From contig CBDFHN010000001.1 of assembly GCA_965247735.1 (NCBI GenBank), forward strand, positions 310,001 to 374,000: DNA of 64,000 bases, given 5' to 3'. Positions 34,498 through 43,125 of this stretch are shown one piece after another (within the stretch, counting starts at the first letter, position 1; every line of letters starts with the position of its first letter). The notes beneath the pieces were generated by a model. That model saw only the letters and a list, made by a program, of their open reading frames with translations. It searched no databases and was not told the origin of the DNA. The DNA is from JAOXRU01 sp965247735. GTDB lineage: Bacteria; Bacteroidota; Bacteroidia; Flavobacteriales; Flavobacteriaceae. A program made the translations under genes and the position numbers.

Positions 34498-34663
34498 CAC
34501 AACAAAGATTATTCTAACTGTTTTAATTGCCATAAGTTTACAAAGTAAATTAACAACCACTATCCATTGGTTCTAGGCATGTTGGAATAATATTTATTCG
34601 AAGCAAATCTTTAGAAAGTAAACCTTAGATAAGGGGTAAAAAAATAAGGACAAAAACATTTTC

Positions 34664-34722
34664 ATTTTCATATAGTGTTCTCAAGTAAAAAAGTCTCAAA
34701 GTTATTTTGAGACTTTTTTTTT
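34664..34722 (+). ncRNA. Candidate small-RNA 3' end, copy A (conserved 23-mer plus terminator)
   Basis: A 23-base stretch (34664-34686, core TTCATATAGTGTTCTCAAG) shared exactly with copy B is followed by a hairpin AAAAAGTCTCAAA / TTTGAGACTTTTT and a T run. No open frame of note precedes it. About 190 bp upstream (34497) a word CACAACAAAGATTAT is also shared with copy B. The 5' end is not defined; transcription is inferred from the terminator. Confidence 0.45.
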
Positions 34723-34896
34723 GTGCATAAAACAATGCTTATTATCGTCTTCAAAACACGTAGGAAAAACTCTACAAATACAAAATTGGAGATTTTGCAA
34801 CTAAAAGCATAAGGTTCACAACAAAGATTATAATATATGTTTATTTAGAAATAAGTTTACACCAGAATTAGCAAATTAATTATATAAAATTTTTTG

Positions 34897-34957
34897 ATTT
34901 TCATATAGTGTTCTCAAGTTAAAAAAGTCTCGGAAATCTTTTCGAGGCTTTTTTTAA
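34897..34957 (+). ncRNA. Candidate small-RNA 3' end, copy B (conserved 23-mer plus terminator)
   Basis: The same 23-mer as copy A (34897-34919) is followed by a hairpin whose stem differs in sequence but keeps pairing (AAGTCTCGGAAA against TTTTCGAGGCTT), then a T run. Upstream, the shared word CACAACAAAGATTAT is at about 34818. The rest of the 914-bp gap 34372-35285 holds the terminator at 34391, the hairpins at 34445-34497 and otherwise AT-rich sequence in which I see no gene. Confidence 0.45.
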
Positions 34958-35285
34958 ATAAAATTTTAACACATATTTTAAAAAACTTGTTTTTTGGGAA
35001 TCCGTCAACCTTACTGTTTCTCGATGTTTTTGGTACTTTATCGATGAAATAACTTTGCTGTACTTTTTCACAACACAATTGCTCCGCTTTACAACAAAAA
35101 ATAATTTCCAAACTATTTATGTTATAGTTTTGTTGCAGTTGTTAGTAGTATAATATTAATTAGCCCCAAGCTTACTCGTATTATGGTAATAGCCTTTGAA
35201 TCTTAAAATAGTTAATAAATTTTTATAGATTTTTTGCGATTATCATCTAACACAAATTATAATTATATAATTTTATAACCTAATT

Positions 35286-37232
35286 ATGATTATTGTGCTA
35301 AGAAAGTTACATTTAATTGTTGCTCTCTTGTTTTTTGTTGTTTTTTCGTCTTATGCTCAAAATAATGATGCATTTTCAGAATTCAAAAAGCTTGAAAGCG
35401 TAAACCAAAAATTTAATTACTTTTTCGATTCTTCGGAAAAGTACAACATCAATTCTGCTTACGATTGGAGATCCAAAGTAAGGGAATACTTAAAAACGGC
35501 AGCTAGTACAAATGATACTATTGCTATATGTAAGTATAGTGTTATTTTGTCTCAAATTCATTTCGATTTAGGAAATTATACAGAGAGTATTAAAATGGCA
35601 AACACCTTGTATTTGGATAAGCAAAGACTTGGTATAGAAGAAAAGAAAATCTTATTAGAAATAATGGATACGACGTATTCCGAATTGCAGTTATATGATA
35701 AACAGTTAGAGGTTCGTAAAGAAAAGATCGCATTAGGAATCAGTAATGATTTAAAACTATACGATGTTTATGCAAATTTAGGATTGTACAGACTTGCCAT
35801 GGAAGATTATATCATGGAGGTAAAAAAGACCTTAGCAGATGATGATTATTTTGGACAAGCTAAATATTCTAATAAACTTGGTGATTATTTGAGAATGCAA
35901 AGCGTTCCTCATTTATCAATAAAAAACTACAATAATGCCAATAGTTTTATAGATCTATTCCTTAATAACTATAAACACAAGAATAAGGAAGAAAGAAATG
36001 AAGCCAATTTACTTAAAGGAATCATTCTTGGAAATTTAGGAAAATGCAGAACCAAGCTTCAAGAATATGACCAGGCTATTGTACAATTGGAAGAAAGTGT
36101 AATAATAATTAAAAAACACAATCACGGTAAATTCTCTAGAGAATTAAGAGAGAACATGTTGTATCTTTCCGAGTGTTTTCTGCAACAGGAAGACTATGAT
36201 TTAGCAAAAAGCTATTTAGATTCTGATCAGTATGCTTTAAACTCAGGTACATTATTAAAACAGAATAGGTTGTTAGCAACATATTACGAAAAAAATAAAC
36301 AATACGATTCATCAAGCTTTTTTCTAAAGAAATATATTAAACTTAAAGATTCATTGGATAATCTTTCAATGAAAAATAAGGTTGCTGGTTTGTTGGTAGA
36401 AAGTAATATCGAAAACAAAAAAGAAACAATTAAGGAGCAACAAAAACGAATTGAGAAATCTGATGCTCAGATAAAAAATAGCGAAAAGAAGATTAATTAT
36501 ACCATTATAGCCTTAGTATTGGCATTATTAGGGATAACTGGTTTGTTTTTGGCATATAGAAAAAGTGTACGAGTTCAGAAAGTGATTGAAGAACAAAAGA
36601 AAATTATAGAATCTTCTTTAATTGAAAAAGATTCTTTATTAAAAGAAATTCACCATAGAGTTAAAAACAACCTACAGATGGTGTCTAGTTTGTTAAGTAT
36701 TCAAACGAAAAACACTAAAAGTCAGGCTGCAATAGCGGCATTACAGGAAGGTAAAAGTAGAGTTAAAGCAATGGCCTTAATTCACCAAAAACTATATCAA
36801 AATGAAGACCTTTCTGTAATAGAGATGCAAGGATATATAGAAACATTAGTGACTAGTATTAAGGCATTATATAGTAAAAGAGGTGCTGATAAGGTGGATA
36901 TTGTTATTGACGCTGGTAGTACTGAGCTTGATATTGATAGAGCTATTCCTTTTGGCTTGATATTGAACGAATTGGTTTCTAATTCCTTTAAATATGCATT
37001 TCCGGATGAAGAAGGTGGTACCATTAATATCCATATTGATTTAGAAGGTGAAAAAGAGGGTGGTTATTTTGAATACTCAGATACTGGTATTGGTTTACCT
37101 GATGATTTGGAAGAACGCACTAAGTCTTCTATGGGTTATAATCTAATTAACCGTTTGGTGAATCAGTTAAAATCTAACTTAAATGTAGATCGTGAAGCAA
37201 AAGGAGTTCGTTTTTGGTTTAATTTTGGTTAA
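35286..37232 (+). CDS. TPR-containing sensor histidine kinase (HisKA_2 type)
   Basis: This 648-residue kinase has a signal peptide (LIVALLFFVVFSSYAQ), a periplasmic array of degenerate TPR helices (about 40-380, for example YDQAIVQLEESVIIIKKH and EDYDLAKSYLDSDQYALN), one transmembrane helix (about 400-422), a short coiled coil, a HisKA_2 domain with the phospho-acceptor His in KEIHHRVKNNLQMVSSLL (about residue 455), and a HATPase domain (FGLILNELVSNSFKYAF, YSDTGIGLPDDL). It is the likely partner of the LytTR regulator at 33628, being of the same kinase type as the one paired with the regulator at 16627. The signal is unknown. Confidence 0.9.
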   Translation: MIIVLRKLHLIVALLFFVVFSSYAQNNDAFSEFKKLESVNQKFNYFFDSSEKYNINSAYDWRSKVREYLKTAASTNDTIAICKYSVILSQIHFDLGNYTESIKMANTLYLDKQRLGIEEKKILLEIMDTTYSELQLYDKQLEVRKEKIALGISNDLKLYDVYANLGLYRLAMEDYIMEVKKTLADDDYFGQAKYSNKLGDYLRMQSVPHLSIKNYNNANSFIDLFLNNYKHKNKEERNEANLLKGIILGNLGKCRTKLQEYDQAIVQLEESVIIIKKHNHGKFSRELRENMLYLSECFLQQEDYDLAKSYLDSDQYALNSGTLLKQNRLLATYYEKNKQYDSSSFFLKKYIKLKDSLDNLSMKNKVAGLLVESNIENKKETIKEQQKRIEKSDAQIKNSEKKINYTIIALVLALLGITGLFLAYRKSVRVQKVIEEQKKIIESSLIEKDSLLKEIHHRVKNNLQMVSSLLSIQTKNTKSQAAIAALQEGKSRVKAMALIHQKLYQNEDLSVIEMQGYIETLVTSIKALYSKRGADKVDIVIDAGSTELDIDRAIPFGLILNELVSNSFKYAFPDEEGGTINIHIDLEGEKEGGYFEYSDTGIGLPDDLEERTKSSMGYNLINRLVNQLKSNLNVDREAKGVRFWFNFG

Positions 37233-37252
37233 ATTTGACCAAACTTGATAAA

Positions 37253-37936
37253 ATGAAGATTACTTTTTTAGGTCATGCTACACTTTTAATAGAAACTGCA
37301 AAACATACTATACTTGTAGACCCTTTTATTTCTGCTAACGAAAAAGCAAAAGACATTGTTGACATAGCGTCCTTGTCACCTGATTATATTTTGGTGACCC
37401 ATGCACATCAAGATCATATCTTAGATGTAGAAGCTATCGCAAAAAAAAACAATGCTATTGTGGTTAGTAATTACGAGATAGCAACTCATTTTTCTGAAAA
37501 AGGACTAGAAACACATCCGATGAACCATGGCGGAAGTTGGAATTTTGATTTTGGATCACTAAAGTATGTAAATGCAATACATACGTCCTCTTTTCCTGAT
37601 GGATCTTATGGCGGACAACCAGGCGGTTTTGTCTTAACTACTAAAGAAAACAAAACAATATACATTGCTGGTGATACTGCCTTAACTTTTGATATGAAGT
37701 TAATTCCATTACAATTTAACCTTGATTTGGCTATTCTTCCAATAGGAGATAATTTTACAATGGGCATTGATGATGCAGTCATTGCTGCTGATTTTGTGGA
37801 ATGTAATAAGGTATTGGGTTATCATTTTGATACTTTTGGATATATAGAGATTGATCATAAACAAGCAGTGGATACTTTTGCCAAACACAATAAAGAATTG
37901 GTATTACTTAATATTGGAAACTCATTAGTAGTATAG
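37253..37936 (+). CDS. UPF0173-family metal-dependent hydrolase
   Basis: This metallo-beta-lactamase-fold protein of about 227 residues starts at MKITFLGHATLLIE (ATG 37253). A TTG 18 bp upstream (37235) is in frame but less likely. The metal site is visible as THAHQDHILD (HxHxDH) with a further His and Asp in AGDTALTFDMKLIP. The sequence belongs to the UPF0173/YtkL group, whose substrate is not established. It follows the TPR kinase by 20 bp and may share its transcript. Cytoplasmic. Confidence 0.9.
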   Translation: MKITFLGHATLLIETAKHTILVDPFISANEKAKDIVDIASLSPDYILVTHAHQDHILDVEAIAKKNNAIVVSNYEIATHFSEKGLETHPMNHGGSWNFDFGSLKYVNAIHTSSFPDGSYGGQPGGFVLTTKENKTIYIAGDTALTFDMKLIPLQFNLDLAILPIGDNFTMGIDDAVIAADFVECNKVLGYHFDTFGYIEIDHKQAVDTFAKHNKELVLLNIGNSLVV

Positions 37937-38025
37937 TACTTTTTTACATGCTACACATTAGTTTACTATATGTTTAATACTAAAGTTAGGATGCATGTGA
38001 CTGTTGTTAATGGCAAATTAGATAC

Positions 38026-38109
38026 ATGAAACATCCATTAACAAAGGCTTCTACACCAAAGGAAATGACTAATAAAGATGTACCATGTGACCGATTTAAT
38101 AAAAAATAA
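38026..38109 (+). CDS. Possible 27-residue small ORF upstream of menC
   Basis: An ATG at 38026 opens a 27-codon frame (MKHPLTKASTPKEMTNKDVP then CDRFNKK) that ends 9 bp before the menC start. The composition is soluble and charged, with one Cys, unlike random AT-rich DNA, which would give many Ile, Phe and Leu codons. There is no recognised family. It could be a small protein or a leader peptide; coding status is uncertain. Confidence 0.25.
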   Translation: MKHPLTKASTPKEMTNKDVPCDRFNKK

Positions 38110-38118
38110 TATAGACAC

Positions 38119-39150
38119 ATGAAAGCATCATATAAAAATTACAAACTAAATTTTAAAAAACCTAGTGGCACCTCAAGAGGGGTTTTGCTTCAAAAAGAAA
38201 CTTTTTTTCTTAGCATTGAAGACAATGGAAGACAAGGTTATGGAGAATGCGCATTGTTTAGAGGACTTAGTGTAGATGATGTTCCCGATTATGAAGATAA
38301 GCTTACCTGGGTTTGTAAAAATATAAATTTAGGAAAAGTACAACTAGTAAACAGCTTAACAGCGTATCCAAGTCTTCAATTTGGTATTGAACAAGCCTTT
38401 TTATCATTAGAAGGAGAAACTCCTTTTCATTTATATCCATCAGATTTTACTCGTCAAAAGAAAACAATACCGATAAACGGATTGGTATGGATGGGAGATG
38501 AAGCATTTATGTTAGCTCAGATTGAAGAAAAAATTAAACATGGGTTTTCATGTATTAAGATGAAAATTGGAGCTATCGATTTTGATAAGGAATTTGCTTT
38601 ATTACAACGCATTCGATCTCGTTATTCTGCTTCAGAAATAGAATTAAGAGTAGATGCAAATGGAGCATTTTCTGCTACAGAAGCATTAGGTAAATTAGAA
38701 AAATTGGCAACATTGGATTTGCATTCTATAGAACAGCCAATAAAAGCTGGTCAAATGGCACAAATGCAGCTGTTATGTAAAGATACACCATTACCAATTG
38801 CCTTAGATGAAGAATTAATAGGAGTTTTTGGTGTAACAAATAAGGAGAAACTGCTACAAACTATACAACCACAATATATTATTCTAAAACCAAGTTTGGT
38901 TGGTGGTTTTAGCGGTAGTGAAGAGTGGATTAGTTTGGCAGAGAAGTATAACATTGGTTGGTGGATAACAAGTGCTCTAGAAAGTAATATTGGCTTAAAT
39001 GCTATAGCACAATGGACAGCAAGTTTGCAATCGACAATGTATCAAGGACTCGGTACTGGAGCACTGTTTACGAATAATATAGGCAGTCCGCTTTTTGTTA
39101 AAAATGGAGCGTTAGGATACGGAACTCAACAGTGGAATTTTAAAGTTTAA
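38119..39150 (+). CDS. menC: o-Succinylbenzoate synthase (MenC)
   Basis: This 343-residue enolase-superfamily enzyme dehydrates SHCHC to o-succinylbenzoate. The catalytic Lys pair is in CIKMKIGAIDFDKEF (KxK). The Mg ligands are the Asp in LRVDANGAFS, the Glu in SIEQPI and the Asp in ALDEELIG, and the second catalytic Lys is in IILKPSLVGGF. The N-terminal capping domain is complete. With the CPBP protease gene 2 bp downstream and menE beyond, it forms the second half of the menaquinone region. Racemase function is possible in related members but unlikely in this context. Confidence 0.94.
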   Translation: MKASYKNYKLNFKKPSGTSRGVLLQKETFFLSIEDNGRQGYGECALFRGLSVDDVPDYEDKLTWVCKNINLGKVQLVNSLTAYPSLQFGIEQAFLSLEGETPFHLYPSDFTRQKKTIPINGLVWMGDEAFMLAQIEEKIKHGFSCIKMKIGAIDFDKEFALLQRIRSRYSASEIELRVDANGAFSATEALGKLEKLATLDLHSIEQPIKAGQMAQMQLLCKDTPLPIALDEELIGVFGVTNKEKLLQTIQPQYIILKPSLVGGFSGSEEWISLAEKYNIGWWITSALESNIGLNAIAQWTASLQSTMYQGLGTGALFTNNIGSPLFVKNGALGYGTQQWNFKV

Positions 39151-39152
39151 AT

Positions 39153-40079
39153 ATGTATATAGAACAAGGTTTTAAAGGGTTAACAGATGGATGGCGCTAT
39201 ATAGTTGGTGCAATCATCGCCTTTATGGGATCTCAGACAATTGGAATGATTCCTTTAGGAATAGCAATTTTTTATAAGATGATATCAGAAAAGGGTAGTA
39301 TTGACTTATCTGATATGAATTCGTTTTATAGACTATATGATGCCAATATTATGCTGGTATTGTTATTAATATCCTTTGTAATTGGTTTGTTAATTTTGTT
39401 TTTCTGGGTAAAAAAAGGACACAAACAATCGGTAACAGCATTGACCACATCTAGAAAAAAAATAGACTGGAAAAGAGTGTTTTTTTCTTTTTTACTATGG
39501 GGATCAATTACACTTATTATGACAGTTGTTGATTATAAAATGAGCCCTGAAAACTATGTTTGGAATCTAGAATGGGGACGTTTTATAGTTTTAGTGATCT
39601 TAGCAATAGTACTTGTACCATTACAAACCAGTTTTGAAGAATACTTCTTTAGAGGTTATTTAATGCAAGGTATTGGTATTGCAGCAAAAAATAGATGGGT
39701 GCCCTTGGTAATTACTTCATTGGTTTTTGGATTAATGCATATTGCGAACCCTGAAGTTGCAAAAATTGGATATATTATCATGTTTTATTATATAGGAACA
39801 GGTTTTTTCTTAGGCATATTAACGCTAATGGATGAAGGTTTAGAATTGGCACTAGGTTTTCATGCAGCCAATAATTTAGTAACTGCATTGCTGGTAACCG
39901 CAAATTGGACAGCTTTTCAAACACATTCGGTTTTAAAAGATATGTCAGAACCTGAAGCCGGTCTTGATATTTTTATTCCTTTGCTAGTTGTGTACCCGAT
40001 TATACTATTGATTTTTGCTAGAGTATATAAATGGACAGCTTGGAAAGATAAATTATTTGGGCCAATAAAAATGAATTGA
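39153..40079 (+). CDS. CPBP-family intramembrane metalloprotease (CAAX protease-like)
   Basis: This 308-residue integral membrane protein has about eight hydrophobic helices. The CPBP/Abi motifs are visible: EEYFFRGYL (EExxxR, about residue 163), the His in FGLMHIANPE and the His in GFHAANNLV, which together bind the catalytic zinc. Bacterial members cleave or process membrane-associated substrates; the substrate is unknown. It begins two bases after menC and is therefore probably co-transcribed with the menaquinone genes. Whether it acts on anything in that pathway cannot be told. Confidence 0.9.
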   Translation: MYIEQGFKGLTDGWRYIVGAIIAFMGSQTIGMIPLGIAIFYKMISEKGSIDLSDMNSFYRLYDANIMLVLLLISFVIGLLILFFWVKKGHKQSVTALTTSRKKIDWKRVFFSFLLWGSITLIMTVVDYKMSPENYVWNLEWGRFIVLVILAIVLVPLQTSFEEYFFRGYLMQGIGIAAKNRWVPLVITSLVFGLMHIANPEVAKIGYIIMFYYIGTGFFLGILTLMDEGLELALGFHAANNLVTALLVTANWTAFQTHSVLKDMSEPEAGLDIFIPLLVVYPIILLIFARVYKWTAWKDKLFGPIKMN

Positions 40080-40100
40080 TTTATGGTAAAAAAAACTTGG

Positions 40101-40410
40101 CCTTTTCAGCTTTGTAACTAGTATAGGTATCGATGATAAGTTAACAATCATAAGTGAAAGCGAATTAAAAGACTCTTATGGTAATATCTTAAAAACAAAA
40201 AAAGGCATTTTACCTTATATTACTTTTGATACAGTATAATTGAAGAATTTACCAGTATCTTTTTTTAAAGGAGCAATTGGAAGGCAAAAAAATAGTGTAT
40301 TAAGTGCTGATATTTTAAAGCGTTTTCACATTTTTTTTGATATTAATAATAGAACTATTTATCTAAAAAAGAATACATTAATAGATACGCCCTTTTTTAA
40401 AGCTGGTTAG
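40101..40410 (+). pseudogene. Remnant of a retropepsin-like aspartyl protease (C-terminal part)
   Basis: The stretch between the CPBP gene and menE translates in one frame as SFVTSIGIDDKLTIISESEL, then KTKKGILPYITFDTV, an in-frame TAA at about 40240, then LKNLPVSFFKGAIGRQ, NSVLSADILKRFHIFFDINN and RTIYLKKNTLIDTPFFKAG, ending at TAG 40408. The last part is the typical C-terminal end of pepsin-like proteins of Bacteroidota (SxLGADxLKRF...iDy.n..iyLK). The N-terminal half with the catalytic DTG is missing. It is therefore a decayed gene, not a functional protease. This accounts for the otherwise gene-free 354 bp. Confidence 0.72.
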
Positions 40411-40445
40411 TTTATTCTTATTAAAATACAATTGTGGAGCAACAT

Positions 40446-41471
40446 ATGATACATCCTGCTTTTAAAATTAATGGAAAACACTATACCAATAGTGATTTAC
40501 TAGTTGCTGTTGAATCTAATAAAGGATTGTTTTTAGAAGAAGTTGCCAATTTTTTTAAAGATTGGTTGTCAACCAAATCCTCTATTGCAGTACAAACCTC
40601 AGGGTCTACGGGTGTGCCAAAAATTATTCATATTAAAAAGGAGTATATGGTTAATTCTGCTATTGCTACAGGCAATTATTTTGGATTAACACCAGGAAAT
40701 TCTGTTTTACATTGCTTACCAACAGCTTTTATTGCTGGAAAAATGATGTTGGTGAGGGCACTTGTATTAGGATTAGAAATAGATACAATAGCCCCTTCTT
40801 CAAATCCATTGGATGCTAATAATAATGCATACGATTTTTCTGCAATGGTACCATTACAGCTAGAACAGAGTATTGCTAAGCTTGATAGAATTAAAACATT
40901 AATCGTTGGTGGAGCTGCTGTATCTGAAGGACTGATAAATAGGATACAAAATATAAAAACTGCTGTATATGCCACTTATGGAATGACAGAAACCGTAACT
41001 CACATAGCATTAAAAAAAATAAATAACAGTAGAGAAGATTATTTTTCAATATTACCAGCTGTAAAAATTAGTATAGATGATAGGGGATGTTTAGTAATTG
41101 CTGCGGCAACATTAAACGATGAAATTGTTGTTACTAATGATATGGTAAGGTTAGTATCAAAAAATGAATTTCAATTGCTAGGAAGATATGATACCGTTAT
41201 CAATTCGGGAGGTGTTAAAATTATACCAGAACAAGTAGAGCAAAAACTAAAAAACACCATTAAAAATCGTTTTATTATAACTTCAATAAAGGATTCCGTT
41301 TTAGGAGAAAAAGTAGTCCTAATTGTGGAAGGGGATAAGCAAGAGTTGAATTCATTGACGTTTGAAGGTTTAAAAAAGTTTGAGAAGCCAAAAATGATTT
41401 ATTTTTTGCCTAACTTTATAGAAACAGAAACGGGGAAAATTAATAGAAAAAAAACAAAAGCGCTTTTGTAA
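40446..41471 (+). CDS. menE: o-Succinylbenzoate-CoA ligase (MenE)
   Basis: This AMP-binding enzyme of about 341 residues activates o-succinylbenzoate to its CoA thioester. Motifs are the P-loop TSGSTGVPKIIHIKK, YATYGMTETVTHIAL, LLGRYDTVINSGGVKIIP (hinge) and the catalytic-Lys region ETETGKINRKKTKAL at the very C-terminus. It is shorter than E. coli MenE, as is usual in this lineage. ATG 40446 was chosen; an in-frame GTG at 40434 would add four residues. It is the last menaquinone gene in the window, downstream of menC and the protease remnant. Confidence 0.93.
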   Translation: MIHPAFKINGKHYTNSDLLVAVESNKGLFLEEVANFFKDWLSTKSSIAVQTSGSTGVPKIIHIKKEYMVNSAIATGNYFGLTPGNSVLHCLPTAFIAGKMMLVRALVLGLEIDTIAPSSNPLDANNNAYDFSAMVPLQLEQSIAKLDRIKTLIVGGAAVSEGLINRIQNIKTAVYATYGMTETVTHIALKKINNSREDYFSILPAVKISIDDRGCLVIAAATLNDEIVVTNDMVRLVSKNEFQLLGRYDTVINSGGVKIIPEQVEQKLKNTIKNRFIITSIKDSVLGEKVVLIVEGDKQELNSLTFEGLKKFEKPKMIYFLPNFIETETGKINRKKTKALL

Positions 41472-41519
41472 GTATTGATTTTTTTTTCTACTAATTGTTC
41501 ACATTAAAACATTATAGTA

Positions 41520-42353
41520 ATGAAAAATTCAATAACATTTTTAATGCTTGTTTTTTGTACAAGTATTTTTGCTCAGAGTCCTTGGACAAAGAAAAAAGGT
41601 GAAGTATATACACAATTATCATATACAGCAATTGCTAATTATACTAGCTTATTTGGGAATCCAGATTATGATACCGAACGTGAAGTTACAGATAATACGG
41701 TTCAGCTTTATGGAGAATACGGGATTACAGATAAAACAACATTATTAGTTAATTTACCTATAAAATTACTGAAAACGGGCAGTTTAACTACTGAAAGTAA
41801 TAGTTTTATAACTACTGAAGAATCAAAAAGTACTTTAGGAAATATAGAGTTGGGAGTAAAGCACAATTTTTATAATAAAAAATGGTTGGTTTCTGGACAG
41901 GTAAATATTGAGGCTAATACAGGGTCATATGAGGAAGATTCAGGTATAAGATCTGGGTATGATGCTTGGACGGTTACTCCATTGCTAAGTGTTGGTAGAG
42001 GTTTTGATGGATTGTTTGTACAAGGTTTTGTAGGTGCTAATTTTAGAACTAATGAGTATAGTTCTAATTTTAAAATTGGGGCAGAAGTTGGAAAAAAAAT
42101 GCTTAAAAGATTTTGGCTTATTGGTTTCGTAGATATTGTAAAGTCGTTGGAAAATGGAGATGTTATACTTCCAGTACCTAATTGGGCAACAGGATTATAT
42201 GTTAATGATCAAGAATATGGTGCTTATGGCTTGAAAGTTATAGGAGAAATTACACCAAAAATGGGAGCTTTAGCAGGTTTTGGTGGTGCCTTTTTTGGAA
42301 ATAATGTAGCTAAAAAAGCTGCGGTTAATATAGGTGTATATTACAAAATGTAA
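41520..42353 (+). CDS. Outer-membrane beta-barrel protein of unknown function
   Basis: This 277-residue protein has a clear signal peptide (MKNSITFLMLVFCTSIFAQ). It is followed throughout by alternating amphipathic strands with aromatic girdles (GEVYTQLSYTAIANYTSL, TVQLYGEYGITDKTTLLVNLPI, NIELGVKHNFYNKKWLVSGQ), ending in VNIGVYYKM. The pattern is that of small barrels grouped with MetA-pathway or transporter-like proteins. No specific function can be assigned. Monocistronic, with a terminator 20 bp downstream. Confidence 0.75.
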   Translation: MKNSITFLMLVFCTSIFAQSPWTKKKGEVYTQLSYTAIANYTSLFGNPDYDTEREVTDNTVQLYGEYGITDKTTLLVNLPIKLLKTGSLTTESNSFITTEESKSTLGNIELGVKHNFYNKKWLVSGQVNIEANTGSYEEDSGIRSGYDAWTVTPLLSVGRGFDGLFVQGFVGANFRTNEYSSNFKIGAEVGKKMLKRFWLIGFVDIVKSLENGDVILPVPNWATGLYVNDQEYGAYGLKVIGEITPKMGALAGFGGAFFGNNVAKKAAVNIGVYYKM

Positions 42354-42373
42354 AATTAAGATGTATTGTTATA

Positions 42374-42409
42374 AAACCGTCTAAAGTAGTTTAGACGGTT
42401 TTTTTTTGT
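42374..42409 (+). terminator. Terminator after the beta-barrel gene
   Basis: AAACCGTCTAAA and TTTAGACGGTTT form a near-perfect hairpin followed by a long T run. Confidence 0.92.
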
Positions 42410-42443
42410 GAAATATAGTAATACAATAAAAATCAAGTAGATA

Positions 42444-42869
42444 TCATGTTTCCATTTTAAAAAAATAATCCGCTGAATGTTTTCCAGAACCATAGGCAAA
42501 GAAAAACACACACAGCGTTAGTACTACCACTGAAGTTATTAAGTTAGAAATAACCATTTCTCCATTAAAATTTATTAATACGGCAGCAATAATAATTGGG
42601 AGCTGAGCCAGAATTGCCCAACGCGTATACAATCCAAAAAATATTAATATACCTCCAATTAGATGTGCAGGCACTACATAATGTATGGCTATCATACCTA
42701 TGCCTTGAAGTTCTTGTAAAGGTTTTAAGATGTCAACAAATTGTTGAGTACTTCCAACAAATTCCATTCCTTTAATAAAAAGAAAGATTCCTAAAGAAAA
42801 GCGTATTAGATCAAGTGGGTAATAGGTGTGCTTATTGGCCCATTTATTCAATGTTTTAATTCTAAACAT
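42444..42869 (-). CDS. DoxX-family membrane protein
   Basis: This 141-residue protein has four hydrophobic helices and the DoxX pattern: LDLIRFSLGIFLFIKGMEF near the start, HLIGGILIFFGLYTRWAILAQ in the middle, and a last helix with FFFAYGSGKHSADYFF. DoxX/SURF4-like proteins are found in membrane redox or quinone-related complexes, but a specific role is not known here. The gene stands alone on the minus strand. A CAAAACTA on the plus strand at 42892-42899 (a -7-type TAnnTTTG on its own strand) lies 23 bp upstream of the ATG. Confidence 0.87.
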   Translation of the reverse strand: MFRIKTLNKWANKHTYYPLDLIRFSLGIFLFIKGMEFVGSTQQFVDILKPLQELQGIGMIAIHYVVPAHLIGGILIFFGLYTRWAILAQLPIIIAAVLINFNGEMVISNLITSVVVLTLCVFFFAYGSGKHSADYFFKMET

Positions 42870-43125
42870 AATTTTAAATTTAAGGGTTAAACAAAACTAT
42901 ATATAAAATACTGAAAATAAATAACTTATGCTAATTGTGTTTTTAGTGTTGATTAGCAAAAAAGATTATTAAAAACTCAGAAAAATAAATTTTTGGAATA
43001 TTTTATGTGTCACAAACAGGGTAATATTCTATTAGTTTGTAATTAATATTTGTATTATGTTAGACATTATAATGATTGTTCTAAAAGATTATTATGTTAA
43101 TACATATAACATAACCAACTAAACT

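Noticed and set aside
34914..35111. 65-codon minus-strand frame in the gap before the TPR kinase
   Set aside because: It overlaps the terminator hairpin of copy B, its translation is Lys/Phe/Cys-rich without any motif, and it looks like a chance frame in AT-rich DNA.
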